Source: Pirellulales bacterium (GTDB lineage: Bacteria > Planctomycetota > Planctomycetia > Pirellulales > JACPPG01). From it: a stretch of 64,000 bases of DNA. Position numbers and translations under genes: made by a program. Below the pieces are notes generated by a model. That model was not told where the DNA came from. It did no database searches and saw only the letters and a program-made list of their open reading frames with translations. Positions within the stretch are counted from its first letter, which is position 1. Each line of letters opens with the position of its first letter. Positions 19,983-27,039 of this stretch are shown one piece after another. Where the stretch lies: positions 1-64,000 of the forward strand of contig DASZWQ010000114.1 in the NCBI GenBank assembly GCA_035546535.1, written 5' to 3'.

Positions 19983-21468
19983 TATCCGCGGCTTTATGCA
20001 ATTCGGGCGCCGGCAATACGACGAAGAGCCGGCCGAGGCGCGCGTCAAGCACTACAACGAGTTCTTGCGCGTGTTGCCGCCTGAGGAAATTCGCCGGCAA
20101 GGTGCGCGCTGCATGGATTGCGGCGTGCCGTTTTGCCACACGGGCTGCCCGCTCGGGAACATCATTCCCGACTGGAACGACCTCGTATACCGCGACCGCT
20201 GGCGCGAGGCGCTGGCGCGACTGCACGCCACGAACAACTTCCCCGAGTTCACCGGACGTGTCTGTCCCGCGCCCTGCGAGACGGCATGCGTGCTGGGGAT
20301 CAACGAAGACCCGGTGTCGATCAAGCAGATCGAAATGACGATCGCCGACCGCGGCTTCGATGAAGGCTGGATCACGCCCGAGCCGCCCGAGGTGCGCACC
20401 GGCAAACGCGTGGCCGTGATCGGCAGCGGGCCCGCTGGACTGGCCGCCGCGCAGCAATTGAATCGCGCCGGGCATTACGTCACGGTTTTCGAACGGGCCG
20501 ACCGACCGGGCGGGCTCTTGATGTACGGCATCCCCGATTTCAAGCTGCAGAAAGACCGGGTCTGGCGGCGCATTAAACAGATGGAGGCCGAAGGGGTCGA
20601 GTTCCGCTGCAATGCCAACGTGGGCGTGAATGTCGAGACCGCGCAACTGCGCGAAGAGTACGACGCGCTGTTGCTCACCGGTGGCGCCACCGCACCGCGC
20701 GACCTGCCGATCCCCGGCCGTAATCTGCAGGGAATCCACTTCGCGATGGAGTTCCTGCCGCAGCAGAACAAACGCAATCAAGGCGACACGATTGCCAAAG
20801 AAATCTCGATCATGGCCACGGGCAAGGACGTGATCATCATCGGCGGCGGCGACACCGGCAGCGACTGCACGGGCACCTCAAACCGTCACGGCGCCAAGAG
20901 CGTCACGCAGTTCGAGCTATTGCCCAAGCCGCCCGATCTTGGCTATTTCCCCCGTGCCGCCGAACGGCCGGTGAACACGCCGTGGCCCTACTGGACGATG
21001 ATGTTGCGCACCAGCAGCTCGCACAAGGAAGGTTGCGACCGCCACTGGAGCATCCTCACCAAGGAATTTCAAGCCGACGAAAAAGGGAACGTCAAAAACC
21101 TGGTGACGGCCGAAATCGAATGGTATGCCGACGAGCAGGGCCGGCAGCAATTCAAAGAGATTCCCGGAACGACCAAAGCCTGGCCGTGTCAATTAGTCCT
21201 TCTGGCGATGGGCTTTCTCGGACCCGAAAAGAAAGGCGCGATCGCGGATCTCGATCTGGCGCTCGACGGCCGCGGCAACGTCAAGTGCGATGCCAACTAC
21301 ATGTCGAGCGTCGATGGCGTCTTTGCCGCGGGTGACATCCGCCGCGGCCAATCGCTCGTCGTGTGGGCCATTCACGAAGGTCGCGAAGCGGCCCGGGCCG
21401 TCGACAAGTACCTGATGGGCGTCAGCTACCTGCCCAGCGTGAACGCCGGCGATTTTGCCTGGAAGTAA
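19975..21468 (+). CDS. gltD: Glutamate synthase small subunit
   Basis: The 497-residue NAD(P)H-oxidising beta subunit that passes electrons to GltB. The N-terminal part holds the cysteine clusters for 4Fe-4S centres ([17 protein letters not shown] and [12 protein letters not shown]). Then come the FAD-binding Rossmann motif [17 protein letters not shown], the [16 protein letters not shown] signature and the NADPH-binding [14 protein letters not shown]. The C-terminal [18 protein letters not shown] closes the FAD site. Its ATG lies inside the end of gltB. Last gene of the operon; a strong inverted repeat follows at 21503. Confidence 0.97.
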   Translation: MGDIRGFMQFGRRQYDEEPAEARVKHYNEFLRVLPPEEIRRQGARCMDCGVPFCHTGCPLGNIIPDWNDLVYRDRWREALARLHATNNFPEFTGRVCPAPCETACVLGINEDPVSIKQIEMTIADRGFDEGWITPEPPEVRTGKRVAVIGSGPAGLAAAQQLNRAGHYVTVFERADRPGGLLMYGIPDFKLQKDRVWRRIKQMEAEGVEFRCNANVGVNVETAQLREEYDALLLTGGATAPRDLPIPGRNLQGIHFAMEFLPQQNKRNQGDTIAKEISIMATGKDVIIIGGGDTGSDCTGTSNRHGAKSVTQFELLPKPPDLGYFPRAAERPVNTPWPYWTMMLRTSSSHKEGCDRHWSILTKEFQADEKGNVKNLVTAEIEWYADEQGRQQFKEIPGTTKAWPCQLVLLAMGFLGPEKKGAIADLDLALDGRGNVKCDANYMSSVDGVFAAGDIRRGQSLVVWAIHEGREAARAVDKYLMGVSYLPSVNAGDFAWK

Positions 21469-21502
21469 ATAGCTGCCACGGTCGTCATCGGCTCGAATAC
21501 CG

Positions 21503-21553
21503 GCCCGAAGCGCCAGCGAGGGAACTACAGAAACGCTCGCTCGCGCTTCGGGC
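21503..21553. terminator. Strong inverted repeat between convergent gltD and the DUF4139 gene
   Basis: Arms GCCCGAAGCGCCAGCGAG (21503-21520) and CTCGCTCGCGCTTCGGGC (21536-21553) form an 18-bp stem with one mismatch and a 15-nt loop. Its place between two gene ends fits a bidirectional transcription stop. No T run is present, and the same type of palindrome is, to my recollection, dispersed in planctomycete genomes, so it may equally be a REP-like element. Confidence 0.5.
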
Positions 21554-21575
21554 TGCCTGTCTGTCACGTACCGAT

Positions 21576-23708
21576 CTACCCCAAGTCCAGCCCGAGCAGG
21601 TATTCGTCGAGCGACTTTTGCCGCTCGTTGATCTGCTTGTTGAGCTCTTCGATCTGGGCGTGCGCCTTTTCGACCTGGTCTTCTTGCTCGCTGAATTTCT
21701 TCACGTAGCGAGCGTACAGGTCGTTGTTGCGATCCAATCGCGTCATGTTCTCGCGAATTCTGGCCTGCTCTTGCGAGACGGTGGCAATCGTCTGCTCGTG
21801 CTCTTGCCGCTTCGTCAGCAACTCCTGGATCTGCTGCTTCCGCTTGACGACTTCGGCCAGCGCCTTTTTCACTTCGGCCGAAACGGCCTGCGAGTGTTGA
21901 TAGAACACGATCGTGTTGTCATCAAGGTTCGAAAGCGCCAACTGCTGCGAGATCGTCTGCTCCTCGACGATCTTCAGCGTCGCCGGCTTGCCGGGCTCGG
22001 CCGTGACGGCAAAGCGGTACACGTCGCGGGTCTTTTCCGTCGGCTCCTTCGGCTCGACCAGCTTCCAATTCGCCTCGACCGGATACTCGACGAGTACGGT
22101 CTTGGTATTCTTGCCCGAGTTCTTTACGGTGTATGTCACGGTTCGCTCGTACTTGCGAGTCGTGGTCAGCGTTCCCTTGGCGATCTTCACGCTCGTCAAA
22201 TGCTCGGGCGAAGGCTTGGTCTCGGGCACGACCTCGACGTCCAGATCCAGGGCGTAGCTGATCAACCGCTCGCTCCCCGGCGGCAGGTCTTCGATCCGCG
22301 CGTCACCGGCGTACGTGTTGTCATCGAAAACCGTGATCGGCCCCTGCATCAGGTGCAAGTCGGTCGAATTCTTCAACCGGAAGCCGTTCAGCGGATGTTT
22401 CGGCTGCACGTTGGCGTTGTAGATCGACAGCTTCTCGCCATTGATCTCCCCGTTCGCGATCGGCAGCATGGCCGACTGCTGGCGAGGTAACGTGACGGGC
22501 GACTCGATCTTGTACTGAAACAACTCGCCGACGTCCCCGCCCGTGGCCGCGCTCTCGACGCCGCGGGTGAGGTTTAATTGCTGGTTTTGAAAGCGACCGT
22601 CCTCGGCAAGTGAGACCTGGCCACCTGCGTCGGCTTCGGCCGATGCGGGCGCCGCGGCCGGAGCTTGCGGCTCGTCCCGTACTCCGCGCCGAAGTGCCAA
22701 GCTTTCTACCTGCTTGCCCTGCGCGGGCAGTACGCCGCCTTTGCGGTCGCTCAGGGCGAACCATTGCTTGTTGTTCACATCCTGCCCATAGACTTGCGGC
22801 CGTAACGAGCTAAAGAGCTCGCTTTCGACTACCGGGCGATTGTTGTACAGCGGTTGATACAAATTCATCACGAACGAAATTGGCCGACCGCTGACCAGCG
22901 TCAGGTTCACGTCGCGCCAGTCCTCTTCCGTGGTGTTTTCGACCAGGGCCCAGCCTTGCAGGAACGGCGCTTTCTTGTCCGACAGCACCAGCCGGTACGT
23001 GGTGCGCCAGATGGGCGATTGTTGGATGTAGCCGACGCGGACGGGGCGCTTGCCCGCGCCTTCGAAACTGAGCGACACGGTTTTCTTATCAGTCGCATGC
23101 CCCAGGGCGAGCACGTTTAGCGCCTGGCGCAATTCGCCGTCGAGCTTGGCGTCCAACAGCTTGATGCGGCTGATCGTCGCCATCGGAAAGCTGCGCAGGC
23201 CCGCGTCGGTCAGCAGGTTCAAGAACTCGCTCTTCACGACCTTGTCCCGATCGCCCACTTGCTGTTCACGCGTCTCGACGCCCAGGATCGTACCGGTCAC
23301 GCGGTTGGGGGCTTCGATTTCGACTTTCTCGCCCCGCACCTGGTCGAGCAAATTGGCCAGCGTGGGATTGTTCGTCAGGTCGATGGCAAACGTCTTGAGC
23401 GTTTTCGTGATCGGATCCATCGAGGCATAGGTGACGGTCGAGACCTTTCCGCCGGCCAGGTCCTGCAGCACCATGCTCTTGAGCAAGTCGTTGATCTCGG
23501 CGGCGTTGAACTTCAGATCGACCTTGGCGTTGCCGTCGATCTCGGCGCGGCGCTCGAAGAAACCGACACCGGCGTTGTAGAGGACGACTTTCTTGACCGG
23601 CAACGGGTCGTCTTGCTTCTCTTGCGCGGAAACGGCGCCGCCACCGATGGCACCGGCGACAACCAGCCCCACGACAAGCATCCAATGAGTCAATCTGCGT
23701 GCGATCAT
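21576..23708 (-). CDS. Secreted DUF4139-type protein
   Basis: A 710-residue exported protein. The signal peptide (about 1-28) ends near GGGAVSAQ. The N-terminal part (KKVVLYNAGVGFFERRAEID) and the middle (RVGYIQQSPIWRTTYRLVL, VENTTEEDWRDVNLTLVSG) match the DUF4139 pattern of unknown function, found in bacteria and in eukaryotic mucoidy-inhibitor A homologues. The last 120 or so residues are predicted coiled coil, rich in Gln/Glu/Lys (KRKQQIQELLTKRQEHEQ). No catalytic motif is seen. ATG 23708 is chosen because AAAGGAA lies about 8 nt upstream; the frame remains open to 24098, but that part looks non-coding. Confidence 0.75.
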   Translation of the reverse strand: MIARRLTHWMLVVGLVVAGAIGGGAVSAQEKQDDPLPVKKVVLYNAGVGFFERRAEIDGNAKVDLKFNAAEINDLLKSMVLQDLAGGKVSTVTYASMDPITKTLKTFAIDLTNNPTLANLLDQVRGEKVEIEAPNRVTGTILGVETREQQVGDRDKVVKSEFLNLLTDAGLRSFPMATISRIKLLDAKLDGELRQALNVLALGHATDKKTVSLSFEGAGKRPVRVGYIQQSPIWRTTYRLVLSDKKAPFLQGWALVENTTEEDWRDVNLTLVSGRPISFVMNLYQPLYNNRPVVESELFSSLRPQVYGQDVNNKQWFALSDRKGGVLPAQGKQVESLALRRGVRDEPQAPAAAPASAEADAGGQVSLAEDGRFQNQQLNLTRGVESAATGGDVGELFQYKIESPVTLPRQQSAMLPIANGEINGEKLSIYNANVQPKHPLNGFRLKNSTDLHLMQGPITVFDDNTYAGDARIEDLPPGSERLISYALDLDVEVVPETKPSPEHLTSVKIAKGTLTTTRKYERTVTYTVKNSGKNTKTVLVEYPVEANWKLVEPKEPTEKTRDVYRFAVTAEPGKPATLKIVEEQTISQQLALSNLDDNTIVFYQHSQAVSAEVKKALAEVVKRKQQIQELLTKRQEHEQTIATVSQEQARIRENMTRLDRNNDLYARYVKKFSEQEDQVEKAHAQIEELNKQINERQKSLDEYLLGLDLG

Positions 23709-23961
23709 CTCGATGTTCCTTTGCGATTGAATACCGGCTAGCTCGCGCGCGTGCAATGCTGCGCGGAGCAAGCCCCTGCCCGGCCCAAGACCATGAGCAT
23801 GACTGCCCTCAAGTCTAGCCCTTTGATGCGTTTGCTGGTGCGAAAGTTCCCGGATTCCGGGCCACCCTGGCACTGTCAGGCTGGTTTGGTACGATGCGCA
23901 CGGGCAGTACCTTCGACAGCTTTCCACACGCCCCGTAGCCCGAATACGCGAGGTTCCATCA

Positions 23962-24540
23962 ATGGTTCTCACCCCCAGCACCATGCTGCCGCTGGGCACG
24001 AAAGCCCCGGCATTTTCGCTGCCCGATACTAATGGCAAGACGGTTTCGCTAAGCGATTTCGCCGGCAAGCCGGCGCTTTTGGTCGTCTTCATGTGCAATC
24101 ACTGCCCGTACGTCAAGCACGTAGCGGCGGGCCTGGCTCAGCTTGCCAAGGATTATCAGGCCAAGGGAGCGGCCGTCGTCGGCATTAGCGCGAACGACAT
24201 CAAGAGCCATCCCGATGATGCACCGGCGAAGATGGCCGAAGAGGCGAAGCTGCGCGGCTACACGTTCCCGTACTTGTTCGACGAGTCGCAGGCCGTCGCC
24301 AAGGCGTACCGCGCCGCATGCACGCCGGACTTCTACGTCTTCGATCGTGAGCAGAAGCTCGTCTACCGCGGCCAGATGGACGCCAGCCGACCCGATAGCG
24401 GCATACCCGTCACGGGCAACGACCTGCGTGCCGCGCTCGATGCGACGCTAGCCGGCAAAGCGCCCGCCGCCGATCAGAAGCCAAGCATCGGCTGCAATAT
24501 CAAGTGGAAGGCGAACAACGAGCCGGACTACTTCAAGTAG
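23962..24540 (+). CDS. Thioredoxin-like (AhpC/TSA-type) protein
   Basis: A 192-residue thioredoxin-fold protein of the peroxiredoxin-like/resA type. LGTKAPAFSLPDTNGKTV is the usual first strand. The redox site VVFMCNHCPYVKHV holds two Cys as CNHC. ACTPDFYVFD carries the conserved cis-Pro. It lacks a signal peptide, so it is probably cytoplasmic. It probably reduces a peroxide or disulfide; the partner is unknown. The ATG at 23962 has GAGG 8 nt upstream. In contrast to the lipoprotein at 5998-6840, the active cysteines are intact. It is divergent from the DUF4139 gene. Confidence 0.85.
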   Translation: MVLTPSTMLPLGTKAPAFSLPDTNGKTVSLSDFAGKPALLVVFMCNHCPYVKHVAAGLAQLAKDYQAKGAAVVGISANDIKSHPDDAPAKMAEEAKLRGYTFPYLFDESQAVAKAYRAACTPDFYVFDREQKLVYRGQMDASRPDSGIPVTGNDLRAALDATLAGKAPAADQKPSIGCNIKWKANNEPDYFK

Positions 24541-24568
24541 TTCCCTGAGCTGGAAAGGCGGCGAGTGA

Positions 24569-24817
24569 TCAGCCTTCTCGGGTGGCACGGACAACTCGTT
24601 TGTCTCGCTCGCTATTCTTTGGGCAGGATGGCCCTCGAAGTTCGCGCTCAAACTGTCGGGGTTCGTGACGTTTGCGCTCGTAGCCCTGGCCTACGGCCTT
24701 GTTGATTTAAGGAGCGATGCCCAGGCCGGAATCGCGTTAGAGATCTTGCTTATTCCGGTTCCATTTCTGAGCGCCATTGGCTTATGGAGTCGGAGTGGAG
24801 ATCGATCGCCGCCGTAG
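24569..24817 (+). pseudogene. Possible remnant of a small membrane protein gene
   Basis: An 82-codon open frame with no ATG encodes a hydrophobic sequence that looks genuine. One segment runs FALKLSGFVTFALVALAYG and a second IALEILLIPVPFLSAIGLW, before a short basic end (SRSGDRSPP). The frame is closed upstream by a stop at 24566. The only inner candidate start is a GTG within the first hydrophobic stretch. I read it as the C-terminal remnant of a decayed two- or multi-helix membrane protein; a short GTG-started protein is the alternative. No homologue is recognised. Confidence 0.35.
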
Positions 24818-24874
24818 ACGAATGTCGAGCGACCCTCGCTAAAGTCGACGTTTGCAGCAACCTAGCTCGGTTTG

Positions 24875-25057
24875 ATGAAGTACACCTTCGATCCCACCCG
24901 CGTCGCGCACAAGCCTGAGACCGCCGAGAGCGCGATCAAGCGCGCAGCGCGACGAATGCGTGTTCGTCTCGCAACATCGCGCGGCATCGCGATTGTGCAG
25001 AATCCAAGTGAGCCCATGCGGCTCAAGCTAGCTGTTCCCAAGCTCCAAGGCTTCTAG
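24875..25057 (+). CDS. Small basic hypothetical protein
   Basis: A 60-codon ATG frame encoding a basic protein (MKYTFDPTRVAHKPETAES start, then KRAARRMRVRLATSRG). Third positions are GC-rich as in real genes of this genome, but no ribosome-binding site is visible and I recognise no family. It lies in a gene-poor stretch beside a probable remnant, so it may be non-functional. Confidence 0.3.
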   Translation: MKYTFDPTRVAHKPETAESAIKRAARRMRVRLATSRGIAIVQNPSEPMRLKLAVPKLQGF

Positions 25058-25629
25058 CGTCTCTGTCCAGTTGCGGCACTGCGACAGGTCGGGAAGCTTA
25101 ACCGCGCGATGTGCCTGGCGAGTGCTGGGCGATGCGGTGATTGGGCCATTGGAATCGCCAGCGCTGCGATACTGTGGGCCGATGGCCCGCGCAAAACTGA
25201 GAGTTAGCGCTGACAGGTGCCGAAGACGACAGATCTTTGTGAGGCTCATTAGCGGTCTCTCCTTTACGAAACAGGGGGCACCCAGTGATGGCTGGAAATT
25301 ACCCCCCCGTTATAGGACTGTCAAATATTTTCTAGTAATCCTGTCGAATCCGTCGCCTTTTGCATGAAAACCGGGTCGCACGATTCAAGAAAAGAAATGA
25401 GCCGTGTTACACGGGTAAGTGGCGCTGAGCCGACCCCCCGGGTGGATGAATGTGTTTCCCCCCTCCGGACAGGAATGGACTTCCGCGTTTTGCGTGTGGA
25501 TGTGCAATGCACAAGCGCTTTAGAAACAGTAGCCGCAGCGGCCCTCGACCACGAATATTGGCGATCGACGGCCATCGGTCGGCCCGCTGGCATGGTTGGC
25601 AATTCGGAGACCCTGCAGAACCGTGGCTT
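25058..25629. other. Gene-poor stretch, nothing convincing
   Basis: About 570 nt with no supported gene. Candidate frames on both strands lack ribosome-binding sites and read like low-quality translations of opposing strands. Base composition is more AT-rich around 25255-25480 than in neighbouring genes. Together with 24541-24817 it looks like a decayed locus. Confidence 0.5.
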
Positions 25630-25887
25630 TCACCGCCGGTTCGGCGTGCGCTCGTTCTCGTCCTCCTCTTCCGCTTCCACCTCGCGGTGGATCGCCGGCC
25701 CCAGCCACCATCCCCATACCAGGTAATGGAGGCCCACGGTCAGGAACAACCCGCCGCCCACGACCACGGCCAGCCCGATCGTTCCCAGCGACAAGACGTA
25801 GAGCATCACCAAAGCCACGGCCAAGAGGCCGATCGTCAGTGTGGCGGCCAGCAGTGAATGCCAGGCGCGTGGCTTTTCGTCCGACAT
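25630..25887 (-). CDS. Small two-helix membrane protein
   Basis: An 85-residue protein with two hydrophobic segments, LLAATLTIGLLAVALVMLYVL and IGLAVVVGGGLFLTVGLHYLVWGWW, and an acidic cytoplasmic tail (EVEAEEEDENERTPNRR). No family is recognised. It starts 51 nt after the stop of mqnD on the same strand, so it is probably the second gene of an mqnD transcript. A link to quinone metabolism would be speculation. Confidence 0.6.
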   Translation of the reverse strand: MSDEKPRAWHSLLAATLTIGLLAVALVMLYVLSLGTIGLAVVVGGGLFLTVGLHYLVWGWWLGPAIHREVEAEEEDENERTPNRR

Positions 25888-25938
25888 GACGCGCGTCTCG
25901 AAACAGATCGGTTGCCGCCCGACGGCATCCGGGCGGCT

Positions 25939-26799
25939 TCAGTCGATGAACTCGGGCTTGATTTTTTGCGGAATCACGCCCGCCGCATGACCGCGCGCCA
26001 ATAACTCGCGTACGGCCTGCCGTCCGCGCGGGCCGAAGTCGAGCGTCCAATCATTCACGTACATGCCCACGAAGGTGTCGGCCTTGGAGCGATCGAGATC
26101 GCGACCGTATTGCAGCGCGTAGTCGAGAGCCTCCTGGCGATGCTCCAGTCCGTAGCGAATGCTCTCCTTGAGCAGCCGATTGACGTCGCGCATGACGTCG
26201 GCGCCCAGATCCTTGCGAATCGCATTAGCGCCCAGCGGCAGCGGCAAACCGGTTTCTTCGAACCACCACTGCCCGAGGTCGACGATCAGGTCCAGCTTCC
26301 GCTCGCCGTAAGTGAGTTGCCCTTCGTGGATAATCAAGCCTGCGTCGACGGGCTTACCCTGATACGCGCCAGCCTCGACCGCGTCGAGAATCTGATCGAA
26401 TGGCACCACCACATGCGCGAAGTCACGGGCCAGGCACATCCGCAAAGCTAGGTAGGCCGTCGTCAGCGTGCCCGGCACGGCGATCGACGTGCCGCGCAGC
26501 TCGTCGAGCGACATCCTCTTTTTGGCGACCACCATCGGGCCATACTTGTCCCCCATGCTCGCTCCGCACGGGCACAGCGCGTAAATATCGGTCAGGTACG
26601 CGTAACCGTGCAGGCTGACGGCCGTCAGTTCGAGCTCACCCGAAAACGCGCGGCGGTTGAGCGTTTCGATATCGACCAATTCGTGGCGAAATTCGTATTC
26701 GCCGGTGGCGATCTTGTCGTTCGCCAGCGCATGGAACATGAACGCATCGTCCGGATCGGGGCTATGCCCGACGCGGATCAGGTGTTTCGTCGCCGTCAC
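25939..26799 (-). CDS. mqnD: 1,4-dihydroxy-6-naphthoate synthase
   Basis: Futalosine-pathway enzyme that converts cyclic dehypoxanthinyl futalosine to 1,4-dihydroxy-6-naphthoate on the way to menaquinone. The protein has the periplasmic-binding-protein-like fold of MqnA/MqnD, with the recognisable start IRVGHSPDPDDAFMFHALA, the ELTAVSLHGYAYLTD region, GPMVVAKKRMSLDEL and DAGLIIHEGQLTY, where the His and Glu are conserved. I chose GTG 26799, giving 286 residues, normal for MqnD: GGGAG lies 7 nt upstream, and the in-frame extension to 26937 is unrelated. It supports menaquinone as the respiratory quinone. Confidence 0.92.
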   Translation of the reverse strand: MTATKHLIRVGHSPDPDDAFMFHALANDKIATGEYEFRHELVDIETLNRRAFSGELELTAVSLHGYAYLTDIYALCPCGASMGDKYGPMVVAKKRMSLDELRGTSIAVPGTLTTAYLALRMCLARDFAHVVVPFDQILDAVEAGAYQGKPVDAGLIIHEGQLTYGERKLDLIVDLGQWWFEETGLPLPLGANAIRKDLGADVMRDVNRLLKESIRYGLEHRQEALDYALQYGRDLDRSKADTFVGMYVNDWTLDFGPRGRQAVRELLARGHAAGVIPQKIKPEFID

Positions 26800-27039
26800 T
26801 CGATTTCTCCCGAGGCAATTGGTCGCTTCGTGCGGTTTGTGCCGCTGAATGATAGAAGGCCGGCCGAACATCGTCAATTTGCCCGGCAATGCTCGCGCGG
26901 CACGTGACGGCGAGCGGCAAAAAGGGGCCATTGACACCGCTCGCGCGCAATTCCATCAACGAAGGAACCGCGAACTTGCGGCCGCGATAACAGACGCGGA
27001 CTTCGTCAGGGCCACCCAGGTGACGTCGCACGCCTGAGC

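Noticed and set aside
25071-25367. 98-codon plus-strand ORF in the gene-poor stretch
   Set aside because: No ribosome-binding site, no recognisable family and an opposing open frame of equal quality.
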